Positions 1 through 7,110 of a stretch of DNA of 11,519 bases are shown here, piece by piece. The notes below the pieces were generated by a model, which was not told the origin of the DNA, did no database searches, and worked only from the letters and a program-made list of their open reading frames with translations. The DNA is from Setaria digitata (Eukaryota; Nematoda; Chromadorea; Rhabditida; Setariidae): NCBI GenBank assembly GCA_003640385.1, contig RCAB01000947.1:1-11519 (forward strand), written 5' to 3'. A program made the translations under genes and the position numbers. Positions within the stretch are counted from its first letter, which is position 1. Each line of letters opens with the position of its first letter.

Positions 1-78
1 TCCTCCCTTCCTCATTCCTTCTCATCTTCCTCCTCCCTTCCTCATTCCTTCTCCTCCTCCCTTCCTCATTCCTTCTCC
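1..78. repeat. C/T-only minisatellite, three copies of a 24-bp core
   Basis: A 24-bp core beginning TCCTCCCTTCCTCATTCC occurs at 1-24, 31-54 and 55-78. The three cores are identical by eye. The first copy is followed by an extra 6 bp (ATCTTCC-like), so the spacing is 30 bp and then 24 bp. Apart from the single A in each CATT and one in the spacer, the plus strand is all pyrimidine. The array starts at the window edge, so more copies may lie upstream. It looks like a tandem duplication within a pyrimidine tract; no function is implied. Confidence 0.85.
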
Positions 79-280
79 TTTTCTCACACCCCTCCTTTTT
101 TCCTCCTTTTTCCCGCTTATTCATTCCATCCTCATTTCAATTCCATTCACTACTAAACTATTCAACATTCCTTTTCACCTTGATTTTCTTTCTCCTGCCG
201 CCACCCCCCCCCCATCCTCGTTACCTCTCTCTCTCTCGCTCTCGCTCTCTCTCTCTCTTCCCCTTTCATCGATAATTTCC
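79..280. repeat. Pyrimidine-rich tract with C10 run and (CT)n block
   Basis: The plus strand is dominated by C and T. It contains a C10 homopolymer at 204-213 and an interrupted CT dinucleotide block at about 225-258, with CTCGCT interruptions. No gene is visible. The CT block is complementary to the GA block at 349-416, so the two could pair as a foldback. Confidence 0.75.
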
Positions 281-348
281 CTTTAACTTTTTTTTTTTTT
301 ACCTATATTTAAACATTTTAAAGCGAAACAAAATTGAAATGCAAATGC

Positions 349-352
349 AAGA

Positions 353-411
<59 letters not shown>

Positions 412-416
412 GGAAA
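349..416. repeat. (GA)n purine tract, 68 nt uninterrupted
   Basis: The plus strand carries only A and G from 349 to 416. Most of it is a perfect GA dinucleotide repeat, with AAAG and GGG interruptions at the ends. Long GA/CT mirror tracts are known to be able to adopt triplex (H-DNA) forms under supercoiling; that this one does so is inference. On the minus strand it gives a Ser/Leu-repeat open frame, which I treat as an artefact of the repeat. Confidence 0.9.
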
Positions 417-950
417 CAGAAACGACCACGAAAAGTAGCACCCCAAAAATAAAAACAACCACTTTAACCTGAGCTTATTATATAAATTAAAAATATTTTG
501 CAAAACGAATGAACCTAATGCTTATTTATTTTTTCATTTCACTATTTTTACAATCTTCTTCTAACAACAATAAAAATTATTCTCTACTCACTGCAACAAT
601 CTCGTGTCGTTTGCCTTTTTGCTCTAGAATGCCAAATATTTTCAAATTTTATTTAATTTAATTAGCTAATATTTTCAAATTACTATTTCGAAAATTAAAA
701 TTAAAAATGTCCCCGAATTGAAGGAATTCATGTAAATAATATACACATATATTTATAAATAATACGCGTCGATAATAAATAAATTCAACTTAACTACTAT
801 CTCTCTCCCTCTCTTTCTATTGCTTTTTTTTCTTTTTTTTTTTTTTTTTGCTTTTAAATTGTACTTTAAATAAACATTTAATTGAAACTATGTGAAATTA
901 ATAGCAATAATTACTAACTTCCCAGCTATAATTTATTCTTCTGATAATTT
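417..950. other. AT-rich spacer, no gene
   Basis: The sequence is AT-rich with many AATTAA, AAATTT and ATATAT words, a short CT-rich patch at about 800-818 and a T17 run at 833-849. I see no open frame with mixed codon content, no RNA gene and no repeat longer than the simple ones listed separately. Confidence 0.6.
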
Positions 951-971
951 CAACAACAACAACAACAACAA
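951..971. repeat. (CAA)7 microsatellite
   Basis: Seven perfect CAA units run over 21 bases and then continue into an A/G-rich stretch (AAAAGAAAAG). It is an ordinary trinucleotide microsatellite. Confidence 0.9.
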
Positions 972-1189
972 AAAGAAAAGTCCATTAATTATTGCAAAAT
1001 TCTTAGCCTAAAAGTAATTCGAAAAAGAAGAAAAAAAAAAGCAAAGCTTTTCTATCTATGTTAAATCTTAACCAATGGTACTTCTTATACACATACTAAT
1101 GATTGTAAACAAAATTGTCGTTTTCCAAAAATGTTGACAACAAACTTAAATCATAGGCCAAAGATGAAAAACATGTGATTTTTCGGATA

Positions 1190-1399
1190 CTATCTAAACT
1201 GACTGACTAAACAAGAGAGGACGAAATGAATGACAAGATATCGCGGAAAATAACATGGCGGAGGAAGAAGAGTGATTGGGACATAGGTGTAAAAATGGAC
1301 CAGAAGAAGTTCTAGGAAAACAGCAAATAGCCAGCCAGGAAGAGTAATGTAAACAGGGTTGTCCAGCTCTCTATTTATTATTAAATATCTCTTTTCCAT
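1190..1399. other. Mixed-composition island; short opposing open frames, gene status unclear
   Basis: This is one of few stretches here not dominated by simple repeats. The minus strand has an open frame of 69 codons, hydrophobic in its middle (GWLFAVFLELLLVHFYTY) and resembling a possible membrane segment. The plus strand has an overlapping 29-codon frame at 1226-1315, which starts MNDKISRKITWRRKKSDW. A well-placed start context (AACATGGCG) at about 1254 reads only six codons before TGA. I recognise none of these peptides. Because both strands are open over the same short region, chance is the simplest explanation. A decayed exon is possible but unsupported. Confidence 0.2.
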
Positions 1400-2019
1400 T
1401 TTGATTTTCCTCGATTAAAAGAAATTAAATGAATGAGAAAAAAAGAAAAAAAAAAAAAAAAAAAAAAAGAAAAAGAAATTGGAAATTATTTTAGTAAACG
1501 AATAAACAACAAACAGAAACTTAAAAGAAAAAATTTCATTTCTAAACATAATGACTCTTTCCACTTTTTGCTTTTTTTTTTCTTTCTGTTTTGTTTTTGC
1601 TTAATAAAATATAGCTGCTATTTTAAAAGAGATAATATATTTCTAAATTATAATGACTTAAAATGAAACCTTTAAATAACATATTACTTATTAAAAAAAA
1701 AGCGAACTAAAGTTACTTTATAAAATTAAAAATAGAAAGACAGATCAGATGATGAGGCGAAAAAAAGGGTACAAATTTTTAAAACATATATATATATATA
1801 TATATTGAAAGAAGTAATGTTATATAAATGTAACCAATTAATAATTTATTGAAAAAAAAAAAAGGAAAAATTGGAAAAATAAAAATATATAAATAAACTA
1901 GCTAGCTATATAGAATGAATTTTTAAACTTTTTTAATTTTTCCTAAATTAAAAATATCAAAAATTTAACTGGACAATAATTTTGTTGCTAATATAAATTT
2001 ATGAAATTTGAAACGTTTA
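1400..2019. other. AT-rich spacer with A23 run and (AT)10
   Basis: No gene is seen. The stretch contains an A23 run at 1446-1468, a perfect (AT)10 block at 1786-1805, an A12 run at 1852-1863, and otherwise A/T-biased sequence with TTTAAA and AATAAA words. The plus open frame around 1433-1666 is mostly Lys then Phe, produced by the A and T runs. Confidence 0.6.
1786..1805. repeat. (AT)10 microsatellite
   Basis: Ten perfect AT units follow AAAAC and precede TTGAAAG. Self-complementary AT repeats can extrude as cruciforms; nothing here shows a specific role. Confidence 0.9.
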
Positions 2020-2042
2020 AACTATGTGGACAGAAAGGATGA

Positions 2043-2126
2043 AATACAGTGAAAGATTTAGCAAAAGTCCATTCACAATTGGATAGAATCATCGAACAGC
2101 TGTCAAAATTTGCGGTAAACAAATGA
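2043..2126 (+). other. 27-codon open stretch with coding-like peptide; possible exon remnant
   Basis: Between a TGA at 2040 and a TGA at 2124 the plus strand reads 27 codons, including KVHSQLDRIIEQLSKFAVNK. That peptide has an amphipathic-helix spacing of Leu/Ile against charged residues, unlike the poly-Lys or poly-Phe frames elsewhere. There is no in-frame ATG. A GTAAAC directly after GCG at about 2114 could serve as a splice donor, but the upstream side lacks a pyrimidine-rich acceptor. I do not recognise a family. The length is well within chance, so this is a weak candidate. Confidence 0.12.
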
Positions 2127-2240
2127 AACAATTTCATTGCAATAATTTCCCATTAATTAGTTCACTTTTTCTTCTATAATTTCGAAGAGAAAAAAAAAAA
2201 AAAAGAAGATTGCTCTTAATTAATAAGTTAATTTGAATAA
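2127..2240. other. AT-rich spacer with A15 run
   Basis: The stretch has TAATTA-type words (for example CATTAATTAG near 2151 and TTAATTAATAAG near 2217) and an A15 run at 2190-2204. TAATTA is the core site of many homeodomain proteins, but such words are expected by chance at this AT content. Confidence 0.5.
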
Positions 2241-2413
2241 ATGAAAATAAAAAAAAAAGAGACTGAAAGAAGTGGAAAAAGCGAGAGAGAGAGAGAGAGA
2301 GGGGAAAGAAAGAAAGAAAGTTATCACAAAAAGAAAATACAAAAAAAAAAAAAAGAAGAAAGTTTGTTTTCCTCGATGGAAATATTCCATTTAAAAAAAA
2401 AAAAAAAAAAAAA
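2241..2413. repeat. Purine-rich tract with (GA)n, (GAAA)n and A21
   Basis: The plus strand is nearly all purine. It includes a 38-nt uninterrupted purine block at 2283-2320 (GA repeat passing into AAAG repeats), an A14 run at 2341-2354 and an A21 run at 2393-2413. The overlapping open frames read Lys/Glu/Arg on plus and Phe-rich sequence on minus, and reflect composition only. Confidence 0.85.
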
Positions 2414-2470
2414 TCTATTCAAATATATTCCATTCATTTCAATACGTCTAATTCTATTTTCTTTTTTCTT

Positions 2471-2650
2471 TTCACGTGTATTCCGCATGACATACATATT
2501 GCGTAACATGTACATTATATTGTTAGGCGCTATGACGTTAGCATTTTTGATGATCATCAATGGCATGCATATACGTACGTCATTTATCGAGCGTATTAGT
2601 TGTACGAATTTCATCTATTAACGTATACTTTTTTTCTATACGTGTAACGT
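2471..2650. other. CpG-enriched, palindrome-rich island, no gene
   Basis: By hand count these 180 bases hold 31 C, 31 G and 13 CpG, against about 5 CpG expected from composition. ACGT occurs seven times, and other short self-complementary words are present: CACGTG at 2473, TGATGATCATCA near 2550, GCATGC near 2563 and TACGTA near 2573. An imperfect palindrome covers 2494-2511 (ACATATTGCGTAACATGT). Both strands stay open here, giving two overlapping frames that share LRNMY because of that palindrome. I see no recognisable protein. Confidence 0.6.
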
Positions 2651-2653
2651 TAA

Positions 2654-3198
2654 TATATTAGATGATCAACTATGATTACATTTTTACAAATAATCCATAT
2701 AAATCTCATATACTGAAGCAATTTTTTATATGCAAATCTTATCTATTCATCATTTTTTTTTTTGTTTTTTAATATATATTACAATATTACGTTAATTTCT
2801 GACAAATAACAGTGATACGTAGATATCATCCAACATATATATCTAACATAATATACGAATTTGCTCTATTCACGCACACTTTTTTTTTTTTTATATTATT
2901 CAACATTTACTATGTAAATATAGCTTAGAGTTTTTTTTTTTTTTTTTTTTTTTCCCACTTTTTATGATTTTCTATTTCAAATTAAAAACCATATACATAG
3001 AGGATGAAATGAGATGAATAGCAAAGAGATGAAATAAATTATTCGAGAAGAGATGTTAATGATTAAACAATTCTTATCAAATCATACAATTCATTAATGA
3101 TATGATAAAATATTTTTACACTTGAATGAAATAATTTAAATGAAATAAGGCAAAAAAAAAAAAAATTTTTTTTTCTCTTTTTTCTTCTGTTGTTGTTG

Positions 3199-3230
<32 letters not shown>

Positions 3231-3250
3231 CTTAAAAAGATATGTAATAT
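2654..3250. other. AT-rich spacer with several T runs
   Basis: No gene is seen. T runs occur at 2753-2763, 2880-2892, 2931-2953 (T23), 3199-3210 and 3212-3230. An A14 run directly followed by T9 at 3152-3174 forms a perfect A/T foldback. A short TGT/TTG repeat lies at about 3188-3200. The remainder has AAATGA and ATATTA words without longer structure. Confidence 0.6.
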
Positions 3251-3390
3251 TAAAAATTGAACAGTGAAAATAAAATGTGCTCAGTGAGAGTCACTCAGTC
3301 ATTCCTTCCTTCATCGAAACTTCCAATGAACTTCACATACACATACTGTGCTACTGCTTTCAGGAAACCATTCTCCCTTCATTTATTGCT

Positions 3391-3515
3391 AACACACACA
3401 CACACATACACATGTATGTACACACATGGATGTACACACACACACACACATACACATGTATGTGCATGCAAGCACACAGGTATGTACAGACAGACAGACA
3501 CACACACACACACAT
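3391..3515. repeat. Compound (CA)n / (CAGA)n microsatellite with a 44-bp internal duplication
   Basis: CA repeats at about 3392-3406, 3434-3450 and 3496-3513 are separated by TACACATGTATGT segments. The word TACACATGTATGT occurs at 3407 and again at 3451, so a unit of 44 bp has been duplicated. A (CAGA)3-4 stretch begins near 3487. The peptide frames here are His/Thr/Tyr repeats with no coding character. Confidence 0.85.
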
Positions 3516-3572
3516 GCACAGAATTACATAAACATGTATTATGCGGAGCCTATGTCCATCCACCCAAACATC

Positions 3573-3645
3573 CAACTGTCTGTCCGCCTATCTATATGTC
3601 TGTCTGTCCGTCTGTCTGTATATTTCTTTGTCTGTCTATCCAGAT
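3573..3645. repeat. TCTG/TGTC tetranucleotide repeat
   Basis: Imperfect TCTG units fill this stretch, with TCCG and TATC variants, for example CTGTCTGTCCGTCTGTCTGT. It is the reverse complement of the CAGA repeat near 3487-3500, so the two blocks could pair across about 75 bp. Confidence 0.8.
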
Positions 3646-3732
3646 TGAAGTCAACTTTCGTTATATATAAATACATATGTGAAATGCTCTTTCGTTTTTT
3701 CAACGTGTACTTAATCATCATTACTTGTTCAT

Positions 3733-3990
3733 TTATGTGTACATACACGTATATATGTGTGCGTGTGTGTCCGTGTATGTCTGAGTACACGTATATAGAC
3801 GTACACGTCTGTATCTGTTTATGTATGTCTAAGTGCATGTATGTGTGTATGTGGACATTTATGTCTGTCTATGTTGATACGGATGATGTGCAATGGGAAC
3901 GATATGCTTATGACGTGTGTGAAAGACCTACATGTACGTGTATGTGGACATAATGTATGTCTTGGGCACATACATGTATGTGTGCATGTG
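3733..3990. repeat. TG/TATG-rich degenerate microsatellite with embedded palindromes
   Basis: The plus strand is a degenerate TATG/TGTG/TACACGTA repeat. It holds a hairpin at 3797-3810 (AGACGT, loop AC, ACGTCT) and a perfect 16-bp palindrome at 3967-3982 (CACATACATGTATGTG). Together with the CA-rich block at 3391-3515 this makes a CA-left, TG-right arrangement. The open frames are Cys/Val/Met/Tyr-rich on plus and His/Thr-rich on minus, as expected from the repeat. Confidence 0.75.
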
Positions 3991-4160
3991 GGCATATTAT
4001 TTGAATTTGAGCAAGTGCTGGGCAAATTGCAGAATCAAAAAAAAAAAAAAAAAAAGAAAGCATTTCCCATAATAACATTTATTGGCTTATGTATACGTGC
4101 TCAAATGCGTACACGTGCGTGAGTATATTTGTGCACACGTACGTACGTGGATGTACTAGA
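3991..4160. other. End of the TG domain: A19 run and ACGT-rich patch
   Basis: A short mixed stretch (GAGCAAGTGCTGGGCAAATT) ends in an A19 run at 4037-4055. After it, 4092-4147 holds ACGT words in TATACGTGC, GTACACGTGC and a perfect ACGTACGTACGT at about 4138-4147. The mixed segment followed by a pure A run resembles a retroposed tail, but it is too short to identify. Confidence 0.4.
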
Positions 4161-4594
4161 TTTGCAAATATAAATCTACACATACTTCATGCCTTATCTA
4201 TCATTTCCTTTTTTTCTTTTTTTTTTTTTTTTTTTCTCGCTCAAAAATTGCAATTATATCAAATTTTTATGGAAAAAAAAGAAAAAAAAACCTGTATGCC
4301 ATATAGAACGGACAATTGGACAATTTCTTTTCTTTCCTTTCTTTCTTTCTCGTTTTTTTTTTTCTTTTTTCTTTTGTTAGCCATTTCATTTACAGTGAAA
4401 AAGTGCATTTCATCCGTTACAGAAGCAGAAACAAAAAGATTTAAATTGAGAAATCATTTGAAAGAAAAAAAGAAGGAAGAGTTTAATTTGACGTAATTTA
4501 AATCAACTTAATTCTGATTGAAATGTTTAAATATAAATTTTGCAAAGAATTAAAAAAAAATTTCAATTTTTGTTAAAATCATTGACAACTACAA
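4161..4594. other. AT-rich spacer with T19 and (CTTT)n
   Basis: It contains a T19 run at 4217-4235, a CTTT-type repeat at about 4326-4350 and a T10 run shortly after. 4380-4480 is A-rich mixed sequence. The plus open frames read mostly Phe/Ser and then Lys/Glu, with no family resemblance. Confidence 0.55.
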
Positions 4595-4962
4595 CTAAAG
4601 TAAGAAGAAAAAAAGAAGAAAGAAAGATCCAAATTGGAAGAAAAAAGAAAAAGGAAAAGAATGAAATAACAATTTGGAATGACATATGAAGAAATGATGA
4701 AATAGCTCATTCCATTAGCAATAAACGATAAATAAGCTATAGGAAAAGAGCAACAGAAGAAAGATGAAAAAAAAAAAAAAAAAAAGGAAAAAAAAGGGAA
4801 GAAAAATGATGTGGGAAGCAAGGAGGAAGAGGGGTAAAAAAAAAAAAAAAAGAAAAAAAAAAAGAAGAAAAAGATATGATGCTATTTAAATGAGACATGG
4901 AGCAAAAAGAAAAAGAGAGAGAGCGAGGTAGAGAAAGAGAAAGGAAAGACAACAAACATCTT
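4595..4962. repeat. Long purine-rich domain (plus strand)
   Basis: The plus strand is heavily A/G-biased. The densest part, about 4741-4876, has an A19 run at 4767-4785, an A16 run at 4836-4851 and an A11 run at 4853-4863, separated by G-containing purine blocks. A GA-rich stretch follows at about 4908-4945. The minus-strand frames are Phe/Ser/Pro-rich artefacts. The mixed stretch 4665-4740 within it holds nothing recognisable. Confidence 0.8.
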
Positions 4963-5000
4963 CTTACTCTCCATTACTGAACCAGTTTTTTTTTTCTGCA

Positions 5001-5130
5001 ACATGCCGACATTGTTTGTCCCTTCAGCCCCTCTCCCTGTCTGTCGCGGTCCTCTCTCCCCGCCATTTCAGGGGGATCCTCCTCCGTCCTTGTCCCCTAC
5101 AAATGTCCCCCTCCATCCACCTGTCCTTGT
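5001..5130. other. GC-rich island (59% GC by hand count), no recognised gene
   Basis: 77 of the 130 bases are G or C, in a window where most neighbours are well under 35%. The plus strand is C/T-biased. It contains GTCCTTGTC twice (5086-5094 and 5123-5131) and two short acceptor-like CAG ends (CCCTTCAG near 5027 and CATTTCAG near 5070). No open frame of useful length is present on either strand. It may be an exon fragment, a regulatory patch or an old insertion; the sequence does not decide between them. Confidence 0.45.
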
Positions 5131-5206
5131 CAATTCTATTTTTTGTTATCATTAGCTCATAAATAGGAAATACCAGACTTTCTTTCTTCCTCTACATGCT
5201 GTAATC

Positions 5207-5281
5207 GTTGTTGTTGTTGTTGTTGTTATTATTATTATTGTTATTGTTATTATTATTATTGTTACTGTTGTTATTGTTATT
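5207..5281. repeat. (GTT)n/(ATT)n compound trinucleotide repeat
   Basis: Seven GTT units pass into interleaved ATT and GTT units with one GTTACT interruption, ending at TTATTGGGG. On the minus strand one phase reads as poly-Asn, which explains the open frame there. It looks like an ordinary microsatellite that has drifted between GTT and ATT. Confidence 0.9.
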
Positions 5282-5590
5282 GGGGAAAGAAAATAAAGAG
5301 ATAAAAAGAATTATGAGAGAATAAGAATAATAATGAGAATGAAATGGAAAATGAGAAGGAAAGAAAAAGTGAAATGAATGAAAATGAAAAGAGAAACGGG
5401 AATTATTACGCAATCAGACTGGTTATTACTACTATAATAGGTCGATTTTTAAAAGCAACTTTACCAAACAAAATATCTTTTTGTATAATTTTGCAAATTA
5501 GGAAATCGAGAAGAAAGGGATCGAAAGATGATGATAGAAATAAATGAAACGTGGAGAGGGAGAAGAGATGAAGAGAGGGCAATATTTCGC
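5282..5590. other. Purine-biased stretch with GAAATGAA-type repeats
   Basis: The plus strand is A/G-rich, with loose repeats of GAAATG, AATGA and GAAAAG at 5330-5400 and a second purine-rich part at about 5505-5590. 5400-5500 is mixed AT-rich sequence. The 67-codon plus frame starting at 5344 (MENEKERKSEMNENEKRNGN...) is Glu/Lys/Asn-rich from the repeat, then changes to a mixed segment (YYAIRLVITTIIGRFLKA) that I do not recognise. Confidence 0.5.
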
Positions 5591-5780
5591 GAAAAGATGA
5601 AATTTTTCCTACTATAATCTCTTCCTATCCTACACTATCTTTCTCCTCCTTTTCATACCTCCTCATTTCATCACCACCTGTTCTAGCTAATCTGTCACTT
5701 ACCTGTTTTCCTTTTTCTTCCTCTTTTATTCGGTTCTCTTTCAACTAAGCACTCTTCTCTAATGTTTTGTTTTCTTTGCA
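5591..5780. other. Pyrimidine-rich stretch
   Basis: The plus strand is C/T-rich with many TCCT, CTCC and TTTC words and no tandem unit. It forms the pyrimidine counterpart to the purine-rich stretch before it. No gene is seen. Confidence 0.55.
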
Positions 5781-6230
5781 TGAAACTAAATTCTCAATTC
5801 ACATTGGGAGAAATTTGATAATCCAATCAGAGAGGGTTGTGATAATTTCAACACCAATTAAAGATCTATTAATTAGTGCATTAATTAAACATCTTACTGA
5901 AAGTTAATTAATATTTTGGCATGAGATCATTACAAGTTTAACAATGAAAAAATAAAGTAAATGTCACTAACTTAATAAATTTATGAAAGTTTTTCCTTTC
6001 TCTCAAAATTTATAAAATCTTTTCTTATTTTCCTCCTAAATGGAATGAAAAAGGGTAGCATTTAGGAAACAAAAAAAAAAGAAACAAGGTAATCAGATTT
6101 AATTGAATATGTAAGAAAGGCACTAGAATTGAAGAAAATAGCAAGTAATATAATATACATATTACAATACAATTATATATTTATCCAAATTATTATATAC
6201 TGTAAAATTACTTAAAAAAAAAAAAACTTT
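5781..6230. other. AT-rich spacer with TTAATTAA cluster
   Basis: Between about 5866 and 5915 TTAAT/ATTAA words occur five times, including TTAATTAA at two places. The rest is AT-rich with an A10 run at 6071-6080 and an A13 run at 6214-6226. Homeodomain proteins recognise TAATTA, so an enhancer is conceivable, but this composition produces such words by chance. No gene is seen. Confidence 0.45.
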
Positions 6231-6261
6231 GCAACTGTTAATATGTAATATTATCAGTTGC
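6231..6261. repeat. 31-bp nearly perfect palindrome (14-bp arms, 3-nt loop)
   Basis: The left arm GCAACTGTTAATAT and the right arm ATATTATCAGTTGC are reverse complements except at one position, and are separated by GTA. Its outer 7 bp (GCAACTG / CAGTTGC) are perfect and not AT-only, so this is not just a composition effect. It lies 4 bp downstream of an A13 run. It could be a cruciform, a dimeric protein-binding site or a fragment of a small inverted-repeat element. Confidence 0.75.
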
Positions 6262-6690
6262 GAAATTTTAAATTTCAACGATGAGCTTTTCTTATTATCA
6301 GAGCTTTTCTCTATCCTTTCCCTTTATAAAATAAATTAATATGATCCATTTACATATATAAGTATTTTCTAAAATTATTATTTCTGTATTTCATTACATA
6401 AATTCCTATTTTTTTTTTTTTTTTTTTCACCCACTCTCTATCTCTCTCAGATATTTTCTTTTTTTTTTTGCCCTCTTCCTTATCCTTTTTTCCCACCGTA
6501 TTTTTCTTTTCCTCTTTTATTTCCTTCTTTCCCTTCCCTATATTTTTACCCGATTATTCCCGTATTTTCTCTCAAAGTACTTACTCTCCCTTGATTTTTT
6601 TTTTTTTTTTTTTTTCTCACTCAACCCATTCATTCAATCATTATGTTTAAAATTTAAGTGATAAATGATTTTTTTCTTTTTTTTTTTTTN
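6262..6690. other. AT-rich then pyrimidine-rich stretch with T runs and an acceptor-like site
   Basis: 6262-6408 is AT-rich. From 6409 the plus strand becomes T/C-rich, with T19 at 6409-6427, T11 at 6459-6469, T21 at 6595-6615 and T13 at 6677-6689 before an unresolved base. A very good pyrimidine tract ends in CTCTCTCAG at 6450, which matches a splice acceptor consensus, but what follows is more T-rich tract and not exon-like sequence. The plus open frame at 6468-6650 is Phe/Ser/Pro-rich from composition. Confidence 0.5.
6690..6690. other. Unresolved base (N) at the end of a T run
   Basis: A single N follows T13. It probably reflects uncertainty in the homopolymer length at assembly or polishing. 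Any reading frame crossing it is unreliable. Confidence 0.9.
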
Positions 6691-6834
6691 GGCGAAACTA
6701 TTTGAAATGTGTATGAGGAAATGGTTGAATGTGATGTGGCCAGCTGTAACTGCCCCATACCACATAGCCTTCTCGCTCGTTCACCCGCCCCTTTTGCTTT
6801 CAATCAAGAGATCTCTCTTCGATCATCAGGAAAC
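6691..6834. other. 47% GC island between a T run and an A22 run
   Basis: 66 of the first 140 bases are G or C, clearly above the surroundings. The plus strand keeps an open frame through it, including KLFEMCMRKWLNVMWPAVTA and then LVHPPLLLSIKRSLFDHQ. The mixed residue content is unlike the repeat-driven frames, but I do not recognise a family. The frame enters from the T run across the N and leaves into poly-Lys. The island ends in a pure A22 run (6835-6856), as a retroposed fragment would, yet no flanking target-site duplication is visible. Confidence 0.3.
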
Positions 6835-6865
6835 AAAAAAAAAAAAAAAAAAAAAACATTCCTGA

Positions 6866-7110
6866 GATAATGACGATGATGATTGTGGTAATATTAATAA
6901 TAACAATGCTTATGATTATGATATTGATGATGATGGTATTGCGGTGGTGGTGGTGAGTGGCGGTAATAATGTTGATGTTGATGATGATGATGATGATGTT
7001 GATGATGATGATGATGGTAATGGTGGTGGTGGTGGTGGTGGTGGTGGCGATGGTGATGATGGTGATGGTGGTGATGGTGGTGGTGGTGCTACTGCTATTG
7101 CTAATAATTA
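6866..7110. repeat. GAT/GGT/AAT/GTT compound trinucleotide array (array 1)
   Basis: Trinucleotide units AAT, GAT, GTT and GGT follow one another in a single phase. GAT dominates at about 6980-7016 and GGT at about 7020-7086. Read in the GAT phase, the frame is open for 107 codons (6866-7186): an Asp/Asn/Gly low-complexity part, then about 33 mixed codons (ATAIANNYQKVQLANRTKAG and on). It has no ATG in this phase and is preceded directly by TGA. The openness follows from the repeat units, so I do not call a gene. Confidence 0.85.

Noticed and set aside
318..503. Minus-strand frame with a Ser-Leu repeat resembling a hydrophobic or signal segment
   Set aside because: The Ser-Leu pairs are the translation of the 68-nt GA/CT microsatellite.
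1254..1274. Start context AACATGGCG followed by GAGGAAGAAGAG as a gene start
   Set aside because: It reads only six codons before TGA, and no convincing donor follows.
3257..4122. Several overlapping open frames of 70-175 codons, rich in His/Thr/Cys/Tyr/Met
   Set aside because: They lie entirely in CA/TG/TCTG repeats, are open on both strands at once, and change with repeat phase. They have no domain, signal or family resemblance.
5192..5413. Minus-strand frame ending in poly-Asn, like a low-complexity or prion-like protein
   Set aside because: The Asn run is the GTT/ATT microsatellite read in one phase, and the rest is Phe/Ser/His from the purine tract.
5866..5915. Homeodomain TAATTA cluster as an enhancer
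   Set aside because: TTAATTAA-type words are common in this AT-rich sequence, and no other enhancer signal accompanies them.
6440..6450. Splice acceptor CTCTCTCAG at 6450 as a real exon start
   Set aside because: The sequence after it is again a T-rich tract (T11, C/T blocks) and not exon-like.
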